A stretch of 64,000 nucleotides of DNA from Paenibacillus taiwanensis DSM 18679 (GCF_000425125.1 NZ_KE384306.1:769705-833704), one strand, 5' to 3'; counted from the first letter of the stretch, positions 1 to 9,050 are shown. Notes: generated by a model not told the origin, from the letters alone. Made by a program: numbers and translations.

Positions 1-511
1 AGAATCCCATCGCTAACCCGACGGACTGAAATGTTGGTCTGTATTGCTCCACCCATACCATGTAAAGTACAGCTAGCATAATGGCGAAGTGTGCAACAAA
101 AAATTCAAGAAAACGATAATGGGGAAAATCAAAGGTAAGAGCGGGTGTAAGGATCGCTTGAAGCGCCCCGCCAAGTCCTGTGAAATAAACGATCTGAAAA
201 AGCAGCCGCTGATTAAACAGCAGCATAATTACACATAAATACAATGAAATGCTGCATAACTCCAACGGAAGTGTGTCCTGAAGGCGGAATATGTCTTGTG
301 TGATGTACCATATATTAAGTGTCACTTCACATAGGACCAACACGGCGGCCAAAATAAACCGTCCGTATTGACGATAGCGACTATTTCGAAGACGAAGCCG
401 ATTCGCATATAACAATAGGAGGCATAACCCAAATACAGCCAACGCACTCAAATGTGCAGTGGAATAAAATGTGAATACTTGGGTTTGATGGACATCGAAA
501 TATTGATTCAT
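1..511 (-). CDS. YwaF/TMEM164-type integral membrane protein, C-terminus cut by window edge
   Basis: My own translation of the reverse strand from an ATG at 511 reads MNQYFDVHQTQVFTFYST and stays open to the window edge, about 170 codons. It contains several hydrophobic stretches and the segment LPLELCSISL, which resembles the LPLHLC signature of the TIGR02206/YwaF family of conserved membrane proteins of unknown function. An AAAGGGGAC stretch lies about 13 bases upstream of the start, a rather long spacing. The gene is divergent from the FrnE-like gene. The family has no settled biochemical role, so none is assigned. The family call rests on that motif and the membrane profile only. Confidence 0.7.
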   Translation of the reverse strand, partial: MNQYFDVHQTQVFTFYSTAHLSALAVFGLCLLLLYANRLRLRNSRYRQYGRFILAAVLVLCEVTLNIWYITQDIFRLQDTLPLELCSISLYLCVIMLLFNQRLLFQIVYFTGLGGALQAILTPALTFDFPHYRFLEFFVAHFAIMLAVLYMVWVEQYRPTFQSVGLAMGF

Positions 512-634
512 AGTGGAAGTTTCGTCCCCTTTTCCTAACGATGTTCTTTGTTGTTTATTTTACAATAAAAGGAACCTTTTGCATATATAATTTAAGTTAG
601 GGAATCTTTATTTCAACAAAATAAAAGTAAGCTA

Positions 635-666
635 CTTGATTATTGTAACCACAACGGTTACAATAA
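635..666 (+). promoter_or_regulatory. Promoter with 11-bp operator palindrome ahead of the FrnE-like gene
   Basis: TTGATT (635-640) and TACAAT (659-664) are 18 bases apart and could be -35 and -10 boxes. A perfect inverted repeat TTATTGTAACC (640-650) / GGTTACAATAA (656-666), with a 5-base centre, fills the spacer and covers the -10. This is a typical place for a repressor site. The repressor is not identifiable from this window. Confidence 0.55.
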
Positions 667-711
667 AAATAATTAATCAAATCTTATGATAATTAAATGT
701 GGAGGTCTATG

Positions 712-1413
712 ATGAAAGTTGAAATTTGGTCTGACTATATGTGTCCATTTTGTTATATTGGTAAACGCCGTTTTGAGGAGGCATTGGATCAATTCCCACA
801 TAAGGATAAAGTAGAAGTGATTTATCGGAGCTTTGAGCTTGATCCTGAAGCTGCTCGTGATGTTGATTATGATGTTCATACGATGCTGTCCAAAAAGTAC
901 AATATGAGTGTGCAGGAAGCAAAAGCTATGAATGATAACATTACGGAGCAAGCAAAAAGTGTTGGGCTGACTTACCATTTTGATACGATGGTGTTGAGCA
1001 ACTCCTTTGATGCTCATCGATTGACTCACTTTGCTGCTCAGCATGGCAAAATGCGTGAGATGAACGAAGCTTTGTTCCGTGCAGTATTTACGGACTCCAA
1101 GCACATCGGTAATCATGATGTACTGTCTGATTTAGCTGTCAGTGTTGGCCTTGAACGAGCGGCAGTTGCAGAGGTGCTGGGAGGCGATCAATTTGCTCAG
1201 GCTGCGCGCTTTGATGAGCAATTGGCAGGTCGTCTTGGCATTCGTGCCGTCCCGTTTTTTGTCTTAAATGAGAAGTATGGTATTTCTGGTGCTCAACCTA
1301 CGGAAGCATTTGCAGAGCAATTGCTTAAAGCATGGAACGAATCCGCAGCGCAAGAGGGGCTTGCTGGATCTAATGCTGGGGATTCGTGCGCAGATGGCGC
1401 ATGCTCGATTTAA
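712..1413 (+). CDS. DsbA-family FrnE-like dithiol oxidoreductase
   Basis: The 233-residue protein has an N-terminal thioredoxin-fold strand ending in a CPFC active site (MCPFCYIGKRRFEEAL), the hallmark of the FrnE/2-hydroxychromene-carboxylate-isomerase-like branch of the DsbA family. The cis-proline loop is visible as GIRAVPFFVLNEKYGISGAQ. There is no signal peptide, so it is probably cytoplasmic. The cysteine-rich tail (CADGACSI) is a common ending in Firmicute FrnE proteins. GGAGG at 701-705 favours ATG 712 over ATG 697, which lies before the RBS. FrnE homologues act in thiol redox and oxidative-stress defence; the substrate here is unknown. It is monocistronic behind a palindromic operator. 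Confidence 0.88.
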   Translation: MKVEIWSDYMCPFCYIGKRRFEEALDQFPHKDKVEVIYRSFELDPEAARDVDYDVHTMLSKKYNMSVQEAKAMNDNITEQAKSVGLTYHFDTMVLSNSFDAHRLTHFAAQHGKMREMNEALFRAVFTDSKHIGNHDVLSDLAVSVGLERAAVAEVLGGDQFAQAARFDEQLAGRLGIRAVPFFVLNEKYGISGAQPTEAFAEQLLKAWNESAAQEGLAGSNAGDSCADGACSI

Positions 1414-1542
1414 GGCTTAGAACTTGATTAACGTCTTTGTTCACAAAATGAAATGAACCTGACATGTAACCTTTTTGGGCAAGCCTACGTCTATTTTACA
1501 GAAGTTTGTATGAGATGAAGGCTGCGCTGTCGAGGAGGAGTT

Positions 1543-2157
1543 ATGTGTCTATTTCGAAACAGAATTTTGTGGACTCGTGTCATAGGATTAGTTTTGTTGT
1601 TCCATGTTTCTTTTCAAGCTCAGGTGGACGCTACGAGCTGGATTCGGATGGAGCCAGAAATGGTCGTTCAACGGGCTCAGCTTGTCGTTACAGGCGTTTA
1701 TGCGTTTAGCGACTCTGCATCGGATCCATCCTCGATGTGGGAAGGTTATAATTTTACGGTTTCTCACGTTATAAAGGGGCATAGCCCCCAAATGATAACG
1801 GCAGGAATTGACCGGTATGACCAACAGGGTGCTGTTGAACATCAAAATGCGGGCGGGGAGTATTTACTGTTTCTGGAGCGTGACTTGGAGACGAATCTCA
1901 TGACACCAGTAGGTGGACCAAATGGGATGGTGCGCTTGAAAGACACAAAAGTACAACAGCCAGAAGACCCCTATGCACAATTGTATTTTACACAATATTT
2001 GGCCACACATGGGATAGAGGCTAAGCAGCCTAAGCCTAATCGACAGTTTGATTCTATTTGTAGTCCGTTGTTATTGTTTGGGCTCGTTACTGTTGTTTTG
2101 GCAACGTTAGGCTGGATTATTAGGCAGAGTCGCTTAACGGGCAGCAAGAAGCTGTAG
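1543..2157 (+). CDS. Hypothetical secreted/membrane-anchored protein
   Basis: The 204-residue protein has an N-terminal hydrophobic segment (about residues 8-26, signal peptide or anchor), an extracytoplasmic beta-rich middle (VVTGVYAF, YNFTVSHVIKG, GEYLLFLER) and a C-terminal transmembrane helix (about 173-192) followed by basic residues. This is a type-I-like membrane topology. AGGAGGAG just upstream fixes ATG 1543. The middle loosely recalls small beta-barrel domains of the NTR/OB kind, but I do not recognise the family and assign no function. It stands alone between FrnE and an esterase. Confidence 0.7.
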   Translation: MCLFRNRILWTRVIGLVLLFHVSFQAQVDATSWIRMEPEMVVQRAQLVVTGVYAFSDSASDPSSMWEGYNFTVSHVIKGHSPQMITAGIDRYDQQGAVEHQNAGGEYLLFLERDLETNLMTPVGGPNGMVRLKDTKVQQPEDPYAQLYFTQYLATHGIEAKQPKPNRQFDSICSPLLLFGLVTVVLATLGWIIRQSRLTGSKKL

Positions 2158-2444
2158 CATGGATGAAGGGCTATAAGCGTCGTAAGTGCGCTATTATGAT
2201 GAAGGCGTGGGAAGTCCACTTTAACTAATAATTTGTAAGTCATGGAATGCTGTGGAATATGTACATAGTAGGGTGAGTGGTATAGCGGGATATTTCCGGC
2301 TGTGCTGCTCATCCTCTTTATGTTGTTGGCAGACGGTGAAATTCATGAAACATCACTACCTTTTTTTGCGTATATCCCATTAGTCTCATATTCTAACAAG
2401 GAAAACGATAGAGAAGTTTATAGACTATCGCAGAGGTCACGTGT
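2158..2444. other. Intergenic region without recognisable genes
   Basis: The 287 bases separate two plus-strand genes. Open frames on the reverse strand here are shadows with no ribosome site. I see no strong terminator or operator. Confidence 0.5.
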
Positions 2445-3350
2445 ATGTCCTTTTTGAAAAAACGAAAGTGGATATTGTGGGTGCTAGCTTTATTTTTTAT
2501 CCTTGCAGTACCGCTAACTATTTTCATGCAAATGATGACTCATTCTAATGTGCCAGAACTTGCAGTGAGAAGCATTGAGCAGCGATTTGCACAGCGAGGA
2601 AGTAATGAGGTCAATATACAAGAAGTGAAAGGGATGGGCGGGGAGGCTGTTTATCGAATATATTATCCAGCATTTCAGGGCAACGAAGCTTATCCTATTA
2701 TTTCTTGGGGAAATGGAACGGGTGCCACGCCAAATAATTATGATGAACTTTTGACTCACCTTGCCAGCTGGGGATTTATTGTCATTGATTCCTACAGCAA
2801 GACGACAGGAACAGGCAAAGAAATTGTGGCTGCAATTGATTATTTGAGAAATGAAAACCAATTAGCAAGCAGCTTATTTTATCAAAAAATAAAAACGGAT
2901 CATGTTGGCGTAGCGGGGCATTCTCAAGGGTCTACAGGTGTCATTAATGCGCACACCAATTATCCTAATGGAGCGTTAATTAAAACGGTTGTATCTATTG
3001 CACTCCCGGATTTGAAGTATTGTGATCCAGAAGATAAGTACGATACAGCACAAATTTCGGTTCCTTTCCTTATTATGGGCGGTACACGAGATTTTTTAAT
3101 CTCACCGCGATCCACGAATCAGTTAGCCGTGCAGCATACGAAAGCAAACACGCCTGTAATGATGGGGATGGCAAAAGGTGCCGCGCATACAGCAATTGAA
3201 GGTAATGGCAGCTATCATAGGGGCTATTTAACGGCTTGGATGCGATATTGGCTGCTTGATGACCAGCAAGCCATGAAAGCATTTCGTGGCAATTCTGCCG
3301 AGATGATGCACAATCCAAATTGGGTTGGCGTGATCCAAGCAGCACTTTAA
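2445..3350 (+). CDS. Membrane-anchored or secreted alpha/beta hydrolase (esterase-like)
   Basis: The 301-residue protein begins with a basic then hydrophobic N-terminus (about residues 8-28), either a signal peptide or an anchor. The alpha/beta-hydrolase core follows: oxyanion-region GNGTGATPNNYDELL, nucleophile elbow GHSQGS, a likely acid in GGTRDFL and a likely catalytic His in GAAHTAIEG. This order and the local motifs resemble the dienelactone-hydrolase, chlorophyllase and polyester-hydrolase-like esterases. ATG 2445 is preceded by GAGGT. Substrate specificity cannot be read from the sequence. Confidence 0.82.
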   Translation: MSFLKKRKWILWVLALFFILAVPLTIFMQMMTHSNVPELAVRSIEQRFAQRGSNEVNIQEVKGMGGEAVYRIYYPAFQGNEAYPIISWGNGTGATPNNYDELLTHLASWGFIVIDSYSKTTGTGKEIVAAIDYLRNENQLASSLFYQKIKTDHVGVAGHSQGSTGVINAHTNYPNGALIKTVVSIALPDLKYCDPEDKYDTAQISVPFLIMGGTRDFLISPRSTNQLAVQHTKANTPVMMGMAKGAAHTAIEGNGSYHRGYLTAWMRYWLLDDQQAMKAFRGNSAEMMHNPNWVGVIQAAL

Positions 3351-3500
3351 TTCGTATAAACTACCTCTCCACTATCATTTCTAAAATCACGGAGATTTCT
3401 GGTTAATCTACAGCTACGAAAGTTAAGTATATTATAATAGACTAGGACAGCTATCTATTAACGAAGTCGATGAACTTAGCTTGATATTGGAGGTATTCGC

Positions 3501-4733
3501 ATGTGCATGTCCTATTGGATCAAAAACGTCAGATTGGATACAGGCTATTTATATGAAGATGAGCAAGTAGTGGAAACTTGTACAGCATTGTTTCACATAC
3601 GGATAGAGGATGGACTTATTCAGGAAATCGTACCTGTATCCAGTATAATCGTTGACGAGCATTTGACCACATATGATGCAAATGGTTTGCTTCTGCTGCC
3701 CTCCTTCCATGATGCGCACATTCACTTAGACAAGACGTTTTATGGTGGGAATTGGCGCGCTGTTCGCCCAGCAGGTAGCCTATTTGAGCGTATCGAGCAG
3801 GAACGTAAACTGCTCCCAGAACTAATACCTGTAGCTCGGCAGCGTACAGGACATTTACTTGATCTTTTATTATCACATGGGTCGACTCATGTACGAGGGC
3901 ATGTAAATATCGATCCAGTGAGCGGCTTGCGGATGCTGGAATCGACACTTGCGGCACTTGAGGATTACAAAGGACGAGTAACTACGCGTCTGGTCGCTTT
4001 TCCACAGCATGGATTGCTCCACTCGGACTCTGTCACACTTGTCAGAGCAGCCATGCAAAATGGTGCGCAATATGTAGGAGCTGTTGACCCGGCGACTGTA
4101 GATCGTGACATGGAGCGTTCCTTACAAACTATTATGGAAATTGCTGTTGAGACGGGGGCAGGCATTGATGTGCATATTCATGATCAGGGAACTGCGGGAT
4201 TAGAAACACTTGTCCGCTTGGCCGACTTGACGGAGGAGGCCGGATGGCAGGGGAAAGTTACCGTTAGCCATGCGTTTGCATTTGCGACTAACGCTTTAGA
4301 GGAGGTTACAACGCTTGCCAAGCGATTCGCAGCGCTTGATATAGCTGTAACTTCAACGGTGCCAATAGGCAGGATGAATATGCCGATTCCGCTAATGACC
4401 AGCCTTGGCGTAAACGTTATGCTCGGGACCGACAGTGTTACAGATCATTGGTCACCCTTTGGCAATGGGGACAACTTGGAGAAGGTAGGACGCTTGGCCG
4501 AATTGTATGGCCATAGTTCTGAGTTCGCCTTATCCCAGTCCATCAAGTATATTACTAATGGAATAACCCCATTAGATGAACATGGAAACCGCGTGTGGCC
4601 ATCTGTTGGTGATGAAGCCAGCCTTGTACTAGTAGAAGCGAGCTGCACAGCTGAAGCTGTAGCCAGAAGAGCGGTGAGAAAAGCGGTTATTCACAAGGGG
4701 GCAATGGTGTTTGGCACCATAGGTGAGAAGTAA
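3501..4733 (+). CDS. Amidohydrolase, cytosine-deaminase-like
   Basis: The 410-residue protein has the metal-binding features of the CodA-like branch of the amidohydrolase superfamily. These are HDAHIHLDKTF (HxH), a HVRGHVNID strand, DVHIHDQG with the next metal/catalytic His, VSHAFAFA, and MLGTDSVTDHWSPFGNGD carrying the catalytic Asp. N- and C-terminal beta segments form the composite beta-sandwich usual in the family. The likely reaction is hydrolytic deamination or ring opening of a nucleobase-like compound in the cytoplasm. GGAGG at 3489-3493 supports ATG 3501. No cytosine permease is adjacent, so the substrate is uncertain. Confidence 0.85.
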   Translation: MCMSYWIKNVRLDTGYLYEDEQVVETCTALFHIRIEDGLIQEIVPVSSIIVDEHLTTYDANGLLLLPSFHDAHIHLDKTFYGGNWRAVRPAGSLFERIEQERKLLPELIPVARQRTGHLLDLLLSHGSTHVRGHVNIDPVSGLRMLESTLAALEDYKGRVTTRLVAFPQHGLLHSDSVTLVRAAMQNGAQYVGAVDPATVDRDMERSLQTIMEIAVETGAGIDVHIHDQGTAGLETLVRLADLTEEAGWQGKVTVSHAFAFATNALEEVTTLAKRFAALDIAVTSTVPIGRMNMPIPLMTSLGVNVMLGTDSVTDHWSPFGNGDNLEKVGRLAELYGHSSEFALSQSIKYITNGITPLDEHGNRVWPSVGDEASLVLVEASCTAEAVARRAVRKAVIHKGAMVFGTIGEK

Positions 4734-4832
4734 TGCGGGGCCCTTGAAACCCTTGATTGTTTAATCGCTTGTTTGCTTGTTGCTCTGTATGATAAGATTA
4801 TGCTTTAAATTACGGTAGGGAGGTGCAGCAAG

Positions 4833-5192
4833 TTGACAAAGCAGACTCACAGACGAAATCATTTGTTCACACTTATACTAATGGTGCTTGTGCTGGTAGG
4901 TTCATTATGCTTACCGTTGCTTGCTGCACATAATGAACCTACTATTCACCAAACTATAGAATTTGGCAGCAGCTTGGAATCGGCCGATATATTACTTGTA
5001 CGCAAATCGACGCAATCTGTTAAATATACATTGCTGCATTTGATTCTGATTGTAGTGATGTATCGTTTGTTTATTAGCTCCATTAGACGAATAAGCTTCC
5101 CTCATCATTCCACGTATATTGCTACCGCTATAAGACGTTTATTTCTAATGCCCATCAAACGGACTACGACAGCTATCATTAGCTCTCTTTAA
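4833..5192 (+). CDS. Hypothetical small membrane protein
   Basis: The 119-residue protein starts at TTG 4833 behind GGGAGGTG. It has two predicted membrane segments (about residues 10-30 and 67-83) separated by a short polar stretch, and a basic, His-rich C-terminal part. Sequence and length do not match a family I know. A hairpin with a U-rich tail directly after the stop separates it from secDF, so it is probably its own unit. No function is proposed. Confidence 0.55.
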   Translation: MTKQTHRRNHLFTLILMVLVLVGSLCLPLLAAHNEPTIHQTIEFGSSLESADILLVRKSTQSVKYTLLHLILIVVMYRLFISSIRRISFPHHSTYIATAIRRLFLMPIKRTTTAIISSL

Positions 5193-5193
5193 C

Positions 5194-5232
5194 AGCAGCA
5201 GGGCGGCCTGTTTATTTTGTGCTGCTCTTTTT
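5194..5232 (+). terminator. Rho-independent terminator after the small membrane protein
   Basis: AGCAGCA (5194-5200) pairs with TGCTGCT (5220-5226), followed by CTTTTTC. Confidence 0.55.
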
Positions 5233-5264
5233 CAGCTTACATTGCCGATTAAAGGGAGCGTTAC

Positions 5265-7427
5265 ATGATGAAAATGAAAAGACTTGGCGCATTTATATTA
5301 ACGGTTGTGGTGACATTTACCATTATTGCAGTAACTTCACCACAGCTTATTCAGAACACCAAACTAGGACTTGATCTCAAAGGTGGCTTTGAGATTCTAT
5401 ATGAAGCACAGCCAGTAGAAGAAGGCGGAACGATTACGAAGGAAGCACTGCGTCAGACGGCACGGAGCTTAGAAAAACGCGCCGATGCTTACGGCGTGGC
5501 TGAACCGGAAGTGACACCAGAAGGTACGAACCGTATTCGTGCGCGAATTGCTGGCGTGGCCGACGAGACAACGGTTCGAGAAATGATGAAGAAGCCAGCT
5601 AACTTGACGTTTAGAGGTCCTGACGGCAAGGTCGAGCTGCACGGCAGTGATTTTGTGGAAGGTGCTGCCCAAGTTGGCTTTGATGATCTTCATCAGCCGC
5701 TAATTCAGATCAAAGTACGTGACAAAGAGAAGCTAAAGCAAGTTACAGAGAAACTGCTTCACCAGCCGCTTTCTATTTATTTGGATGAGGAAGAGCTGTC
5801 CGCACCTGTTGTCAGAACGGTGTTAAAAGATGGCAACGCATCGATCACAGGCAGCTACACACAAGCTGAGGCACGCGAATTGGCTGAGGTCATTAATATG
5901 GGGGCGCTGCCACTTAAGCTGACCGAAAAATATACACAATCTGTAGGCGCAACATTAGGGCAGCAATCATTGGATCAGACGGTTAAGGCGGGCACGCTGG
6001 CTTCGATATTTATTTTATTGTTTATGATTATTTTGTATCGTGTTCCTGGACTTGTGGCCAGCATCTCCTTAATTACGTATGCATGGGCGCTTCTGCTTGT
6101 GATGAATGCGATCCAGTCAACACTTACTTTGCCTGGGATTGCTGCATTTGTACTCGGCATTGGTATGGCAGTGGACGCCAACATTATTACGTATGAGCGG
6201 ATCAAGGAGGAGATTCGCAGCGGAAAAAGTATGGTCTCCGCATTAAAGGAGGGATCAAAGCATTCCTTCCGGACGATTATGGACGCGAACATTACTACTA
6301 TTTTAGCAGGGGCTGTACTTTATTATTTGGGAACAGGTGCGATCCAAGGTTTTGCGTTAACCCTTATTTTAAGCATAATTCTAAGTATTGTGACAAATGT
6401 TATTTTTGCTCGTTTTCTGCTGCAATTACTGCTCAAAAGTCAATTGATCACGAAGCCTGAATATCTGGGTGTGAAGCCATCCCAGATCATTCCTATTACT
6501 GAGCAAGCAAACACACGTCACCATAACAAAACAAAATGGACATTTGACTTTTTAAAATATCGCAAAGTAGCATTCAGCCTGTCCCTAGCAATGACAGTGG
6601 CAGGCATTATCTCGCTTATGACGTTAGGTTTTAATTTTGGAGTGGACTTTAAAGCAGGCACATCCATTGACATTTCAATTGGAAAATCAATAACAAAGAC
6701 GGAAGCGGAGCAGATTGTTGAAGCAACCGGGCTGGTCCCGGGCACTATGACGATCGGAGGAACAGAACAGGATCGAATTACGATCCGTTTTGACAAGGTG
6801 CTGAACAATGACACGGGTGAGGCGGAATCCATTATACAAGCTTTCCGTATGATTTATGGGGATCAAGTATCTGGCGAAGAACATACAGTTGACCCGGGAA
6901 TTGCGCAAGAGCTTGGTTTAAAAGCCATTTATGCAGTCTTAATTGCCAGCATCGGTATTATTATTTACGTCGCGGCGAGATTTGAATGGCGTTTTGCGCT
7001 TGCGTCGGTACTTGCATTGTTATTTAGCGCTTTTATGGTCATCAGTCTATTTTCTTTGTTACAGTTGGAAGTGAATCTGCCGTTTATTGCTGCAATTCTT
7101 ACCATTATCGGATACTCGATTAATGATACGATCGTTATTTTTGATCGCATCCGTGAAAATTTAAGATTTGCTACCTTAAAAAACGTTCATGATTTGTCAG
7201 CGCTTGTTAACAACAGCATTAATCAGACATTAGTACGGTCACTCAATACGGGACTTACAGTCATGGTAGCCTCGTTAATTTTATATGTATTCGGAAGTGA
7301 ATCAATTCAGTTATTTTCCCTTGCGATGACACTTGGACTTGTATTTGGTGTATGCTCTTCCTTATTTATCGCGGGGCAAGTATGGCTTGTATTAAAAAAA
7401 TCAGCTCTTTCTGGCAAAGCTTCATGA
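5265..7427 (+). CDS. secDF: Protein translocase subunit SecDF (fused)
   Basis: The 720-residue protein fuses SecD and SecF, as in Bacillus. The SecD half has TM1, the LGLDLKGGFEILYE motif, the P1 ectodomain, then GIGMAVDANIITYERIKEE within its TM bundle. The SecF half starts near residue 430 and has FNFGVDFKAGTSIDI and GYSINDTIVIFDRIRENLR. Twelve membrane segments are expected. It uses the proton motive force to help pull preproteins through SecYEG. AAGGGAG precedes the ATG pair at 5265/5268. It is followed 8 bases later by a dedA gene. In many Firmicutes secDF lies near yajC-tgt or spoV genes; that context is absent here. Confidence 0.97.
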   Translation: MMKMKRLGAFILTVVVTFTIIAVTSPQLIQNTKLGLDLKGGFEILYEAQPVEEGGTITKEALRQTARSLEKRADAYGVAEPEVTPEGTNRIRARIAGVADETTVREMMKKPANLTFRGPDGKVELHGSDFVEGAAQVGFDDLHQPLIQIKVRDKEKLKQVTEKLLHQPLSIYLDEEELSAPVVRTVLKDGNASITGSYTQAEARELAEVINMGALPLKLTEKYTQSVGATLGQQSLDQTVKAGTLASIFILLFMIILYRVPGLVASISLITYAWALLLVMNAIQSTLTLPGIAAFVLGIGMAVDANIITYERIKEEIRSGKSMVSALKEGSKHSFRTIMDANITTILAGAVLYYLGTGAIQGFALTLILSIILSIVTNVIFARFLLQLLLKSQLITKPEYLGVKPSQIIPITEQANTRHHNKTKWTFDFLKYRKVAFSLSLAMTVAGIISLMTLGFNFGVDFKAGTSIDISIGKSITKTEAEQIVEATGLVPGTMTIGGTEQDRITIRFDKVLNNDTGEAESIIQAFRMIYGDQVSGEEHTVDPGIAQELGLKAIYAVLIASIGIIIYVAARFEWRFALASVLALLFSAFMVISLFSLLQLEVNLPFIAAILTIIGYSINDTIVIFDRIRENLRFATLKNVHDLSALVNNSINQTLVRSLNTGLTVMVASLILYVFGSESIQLFSLAMTLGLVFGVCSSLFIAGQVWLVLKKSALSGKAS

Positions 7428-7435
7428 GGTGAGGA

Positions 7436-8035
7436 ATGGAATCGTTTATTATTGATATTTTACAGCATTTCAAGCAATTATCTTATGCGGGTATTATTAT
7501 TGCACTCACATTTGAATTTATTCCTGCGGAGATCGTGCTGCCTTTAGTGGGGTACTGGGTGTTTCAAGGTGATATGAATTTGTGGCTAGCCATACTAGCT
7601 GGCTCCATAGGAGGCGTCACAGGACCGCTTACTTTATATGCGCTTGGCAAATATGGGGGAAGACCTATTATTTTGAAATATGGAAAGTATTTCTTGATTC
7701 GCGAGCGGGAAATAGTAGCCTCGGAACGGTTCTTTGCTAAGTATGGCGCGGGAGTTGCCTTTTTTGGGAGATTTATTCCAGGCGTACGGACGGCTATATC
7801 ATTGCCATGCGGAATGGCAAATATGAGTCTTACTAAATTTGTGGCTTACACGTATGCTGCCATGCTGCCGATTACTAGTTTGTATGTGTATTTGGGGTAC
7901 CGGCTCGGGCCGAGATGGAAAGACGTTGCGCCAATAGCCAAGGCCTATTTAATGCCTGTAGCAATTGTCATCGCTATCGTTCTAGGTGGTTACGTGATTT
8001 ATCACGTTGTAAGACAAAAAGGAAAGCTCGTCTGA
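7436..8035 (+). CDS. DedA-family membrane protein
   Basis: The 199-residue polytopic protein has the SNARE-associated/DedA signature: EFIPAEIVLPLVG near the N-terminus, the glycine-rich GSIGGVTGPLTLYALGKYGG and the family motif FFGRFIPGVRTAISLPCG. DedA proteins are flippase-like membrane proteins implicated in undecaprenyl-phosphate or phospholipid recycling and envelope homeostasis; UptA in Bacillus belongs here. GAGGTGAGG overlaps the end of secDF and leads into ATG 7436, so the two are probably co-transcribed. A perfect 15-bp hairpin follows the stop. Confidence 0.92.
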   Translation: MESFIIDILQHFKQLSYAGIIIALTFEFIPAEIVLPLVGYWVFQGDMNLWLAILAGSIGGVTGPLTLYALGKYGGRPIILKYGKYFLIREREIVASERFFAKYGAGVAFFGRFIPGVRTAISLPCGMANMSLTKFVAYTYAAMLPITSLYVYLGYRLGPRWKDVAPIAKAYLMPVAIVIAIVLGGYVIYHVVRQKGKLV

Positions 8036-8040
8036 ATAAA

Positions 8041-8090
8041 TACAACCGACTGCCCTTAAATCGGGCAGTCGGTTGTATTTTGTTCCTCTT
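8041..8090 (+). terminator. Strong rho-independent terminator after secDF-dedA
   Basis: A perfect 15-bp stem (8041-8055 with 8063-8077, 7-base loop) is followed by TTTTGTT. It lies between convergent genes and may serve both. Confidence 0.88.
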
Positions 8091-8397
8091 ATTTTTTCGC
8101 AGGAGGTCGCTTTTGAATTTCTTCAGTAACGACGTAAGCCAAGTCTTCGTTCCCAAATAAGGAAAGTACACCAAGCAGCGTGTCATCCGGTATTTCACCA
8201 GCTTCATCAGCTGGAACGGTTAACTCCACAGCTTGCTGCAAGGCGTGATTAGCAGTTTGCTGCGGATATGCACGCTGGTACAGCTGTTCCGGGTCGAGCT
8301 TATGGTTGACGCACCATTGCGCAAATACAAGAATCATCATATTTTCATCCTGCTGATAGCTTTGAATCATTTGTTGTTCCATTTCTTTAGCGTTCAT
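8089..8397 (-). CDS. Hypothetical acidic cytoplasmic protein
   Basis: The 102-residue soluble protein is mostly helical and Gln/Glu rich (MNAKEMEQQMIQSYQQDEN at the start). The C-terminus ends in a short basic, proline-rich tail. On the reverse strand AAGGAGAT precedes ATG 8397 at good spacing, which supports a real gene. It is divergent from the IF-3 paralogue across 63 bases. I do not recognise a domain and give no function. Confidence 0.7.
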   Translation of the reverse strand: MNAKEMEQQMIQSYQQDENMMILVFAQWCVNHKLDPEQLYQRAYPQQTANHALQQAVELTVPADEAGEIPDDTLLGVLSLFGNEDLAYVVTEEIQKRPPAKK

Positions 8398-8460
8398 TGC
8401 TTAATCTCCTTAATCACGTTAATATGGGTTCATTATAGCGAAGCTAAAGGGGTTATCACA

Positions 8461-8934
8461 ATGATAAAGAATGAAAAAATAAAAGCGGCAGAGGTCCATG
8501 TGACAGGGATCGAAGGGGAAGACTTAGGTATTATGTCCACAAAAGCGGCGCTAGTGTTGGCAAAGCAGTATAAAGTTGATTTAGTATGCACCTCATTAAT
8601 GAGCAGTCCGCCTCCTTGCAGGTTAGTTCGATCAGGCAAAGTAAAAGAAGAAGCGCAGCAGTCCCGCAAACGAGAACAAAATGCTAAGGTGAAAGAAATT
8701 AGACTTACGGCCAAAATAGAAGATCACGATTTTGAAACGAAGCTTCATCAAGCGGAGAGATTGTTAAAATCAGGAGATTCGGTCTTGCTGGTCGTCAAAA
8801 TAACAGGTAAAGAAGGCGAACAAGCCAAATCGCTGCTGCAACGTATGCTCGCGGACTTGACACATGCCGGCAGCAAGCAATCGGGTATTCAATTAAGCGG
8901 CAAGCAGGCATGTATCCAACTCAATCCGCTTTAA
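8461..8934 (+). CDS. Translation initiation factor IF-3 paralogue (divergent, stand-alone)
   Basis: The 157-residue protein covers both IF-3 domains. The N-domain reads IKAAEVHVTG...GEDLGIMSTKAALVLAKQ, then PPPCRLVRSGKVKEEAQQ where IF-3 has PPVCRIMDYGK. The linker and C-domain read VKEIRLTAKIEDHDFETKL, very close to IF-3. The rest has drifted. The usual arginine-rich RFRGRE segment is KITGKEGE here, and the usual EGRxM near the C-terminus is LSGKQA. The gene is not followed by rpmI-rplT, so it is unlikely to be the essential infC. A conserved 30S-binding core with changed contact residues suggests an accessory ribosome-binding role. AAAGGGG lies 9 bases before ATG 8461. Confidence 0.8.
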   Translation: MIKNEKIKAAEVHVTGIEGEDLGIMSTKAALVLAKQYKVDLVCTSLMSSPPPCRLVRSGKVKEEAQQSRKREQNAKVKEIRLTAKIEDHDFETKLHQAERLLKSGDSVLLVVKITGKEGEQAKSLLQRMLADLTHAGSKQSGIQLSGKQACIQLNPL

Positions 8935-9050
8935 AGAAACCGTGCTCTTCTTAACTGGGCAAGCATAATTCATGGCATTGAAGTGCAGATTATCATTTTA
9001 GGAAGCTGTTTAAGGTCCGTAAATGGGTTAAATGTGCGGAGGTGCCGATA

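Noticed and set aside
673-1116. 147-codon reverse-strand frame across the FrnE gene
   Set aside because: It is antisense to a clear family member, lacks a ribosome site and has a composition typical of a shadow frame.
9042-9050. GTG start for the MFS gene at 9042
   Set aside because: The codon overlaps the GGAGG ribosome site; TTG 9051 has proper spacing.
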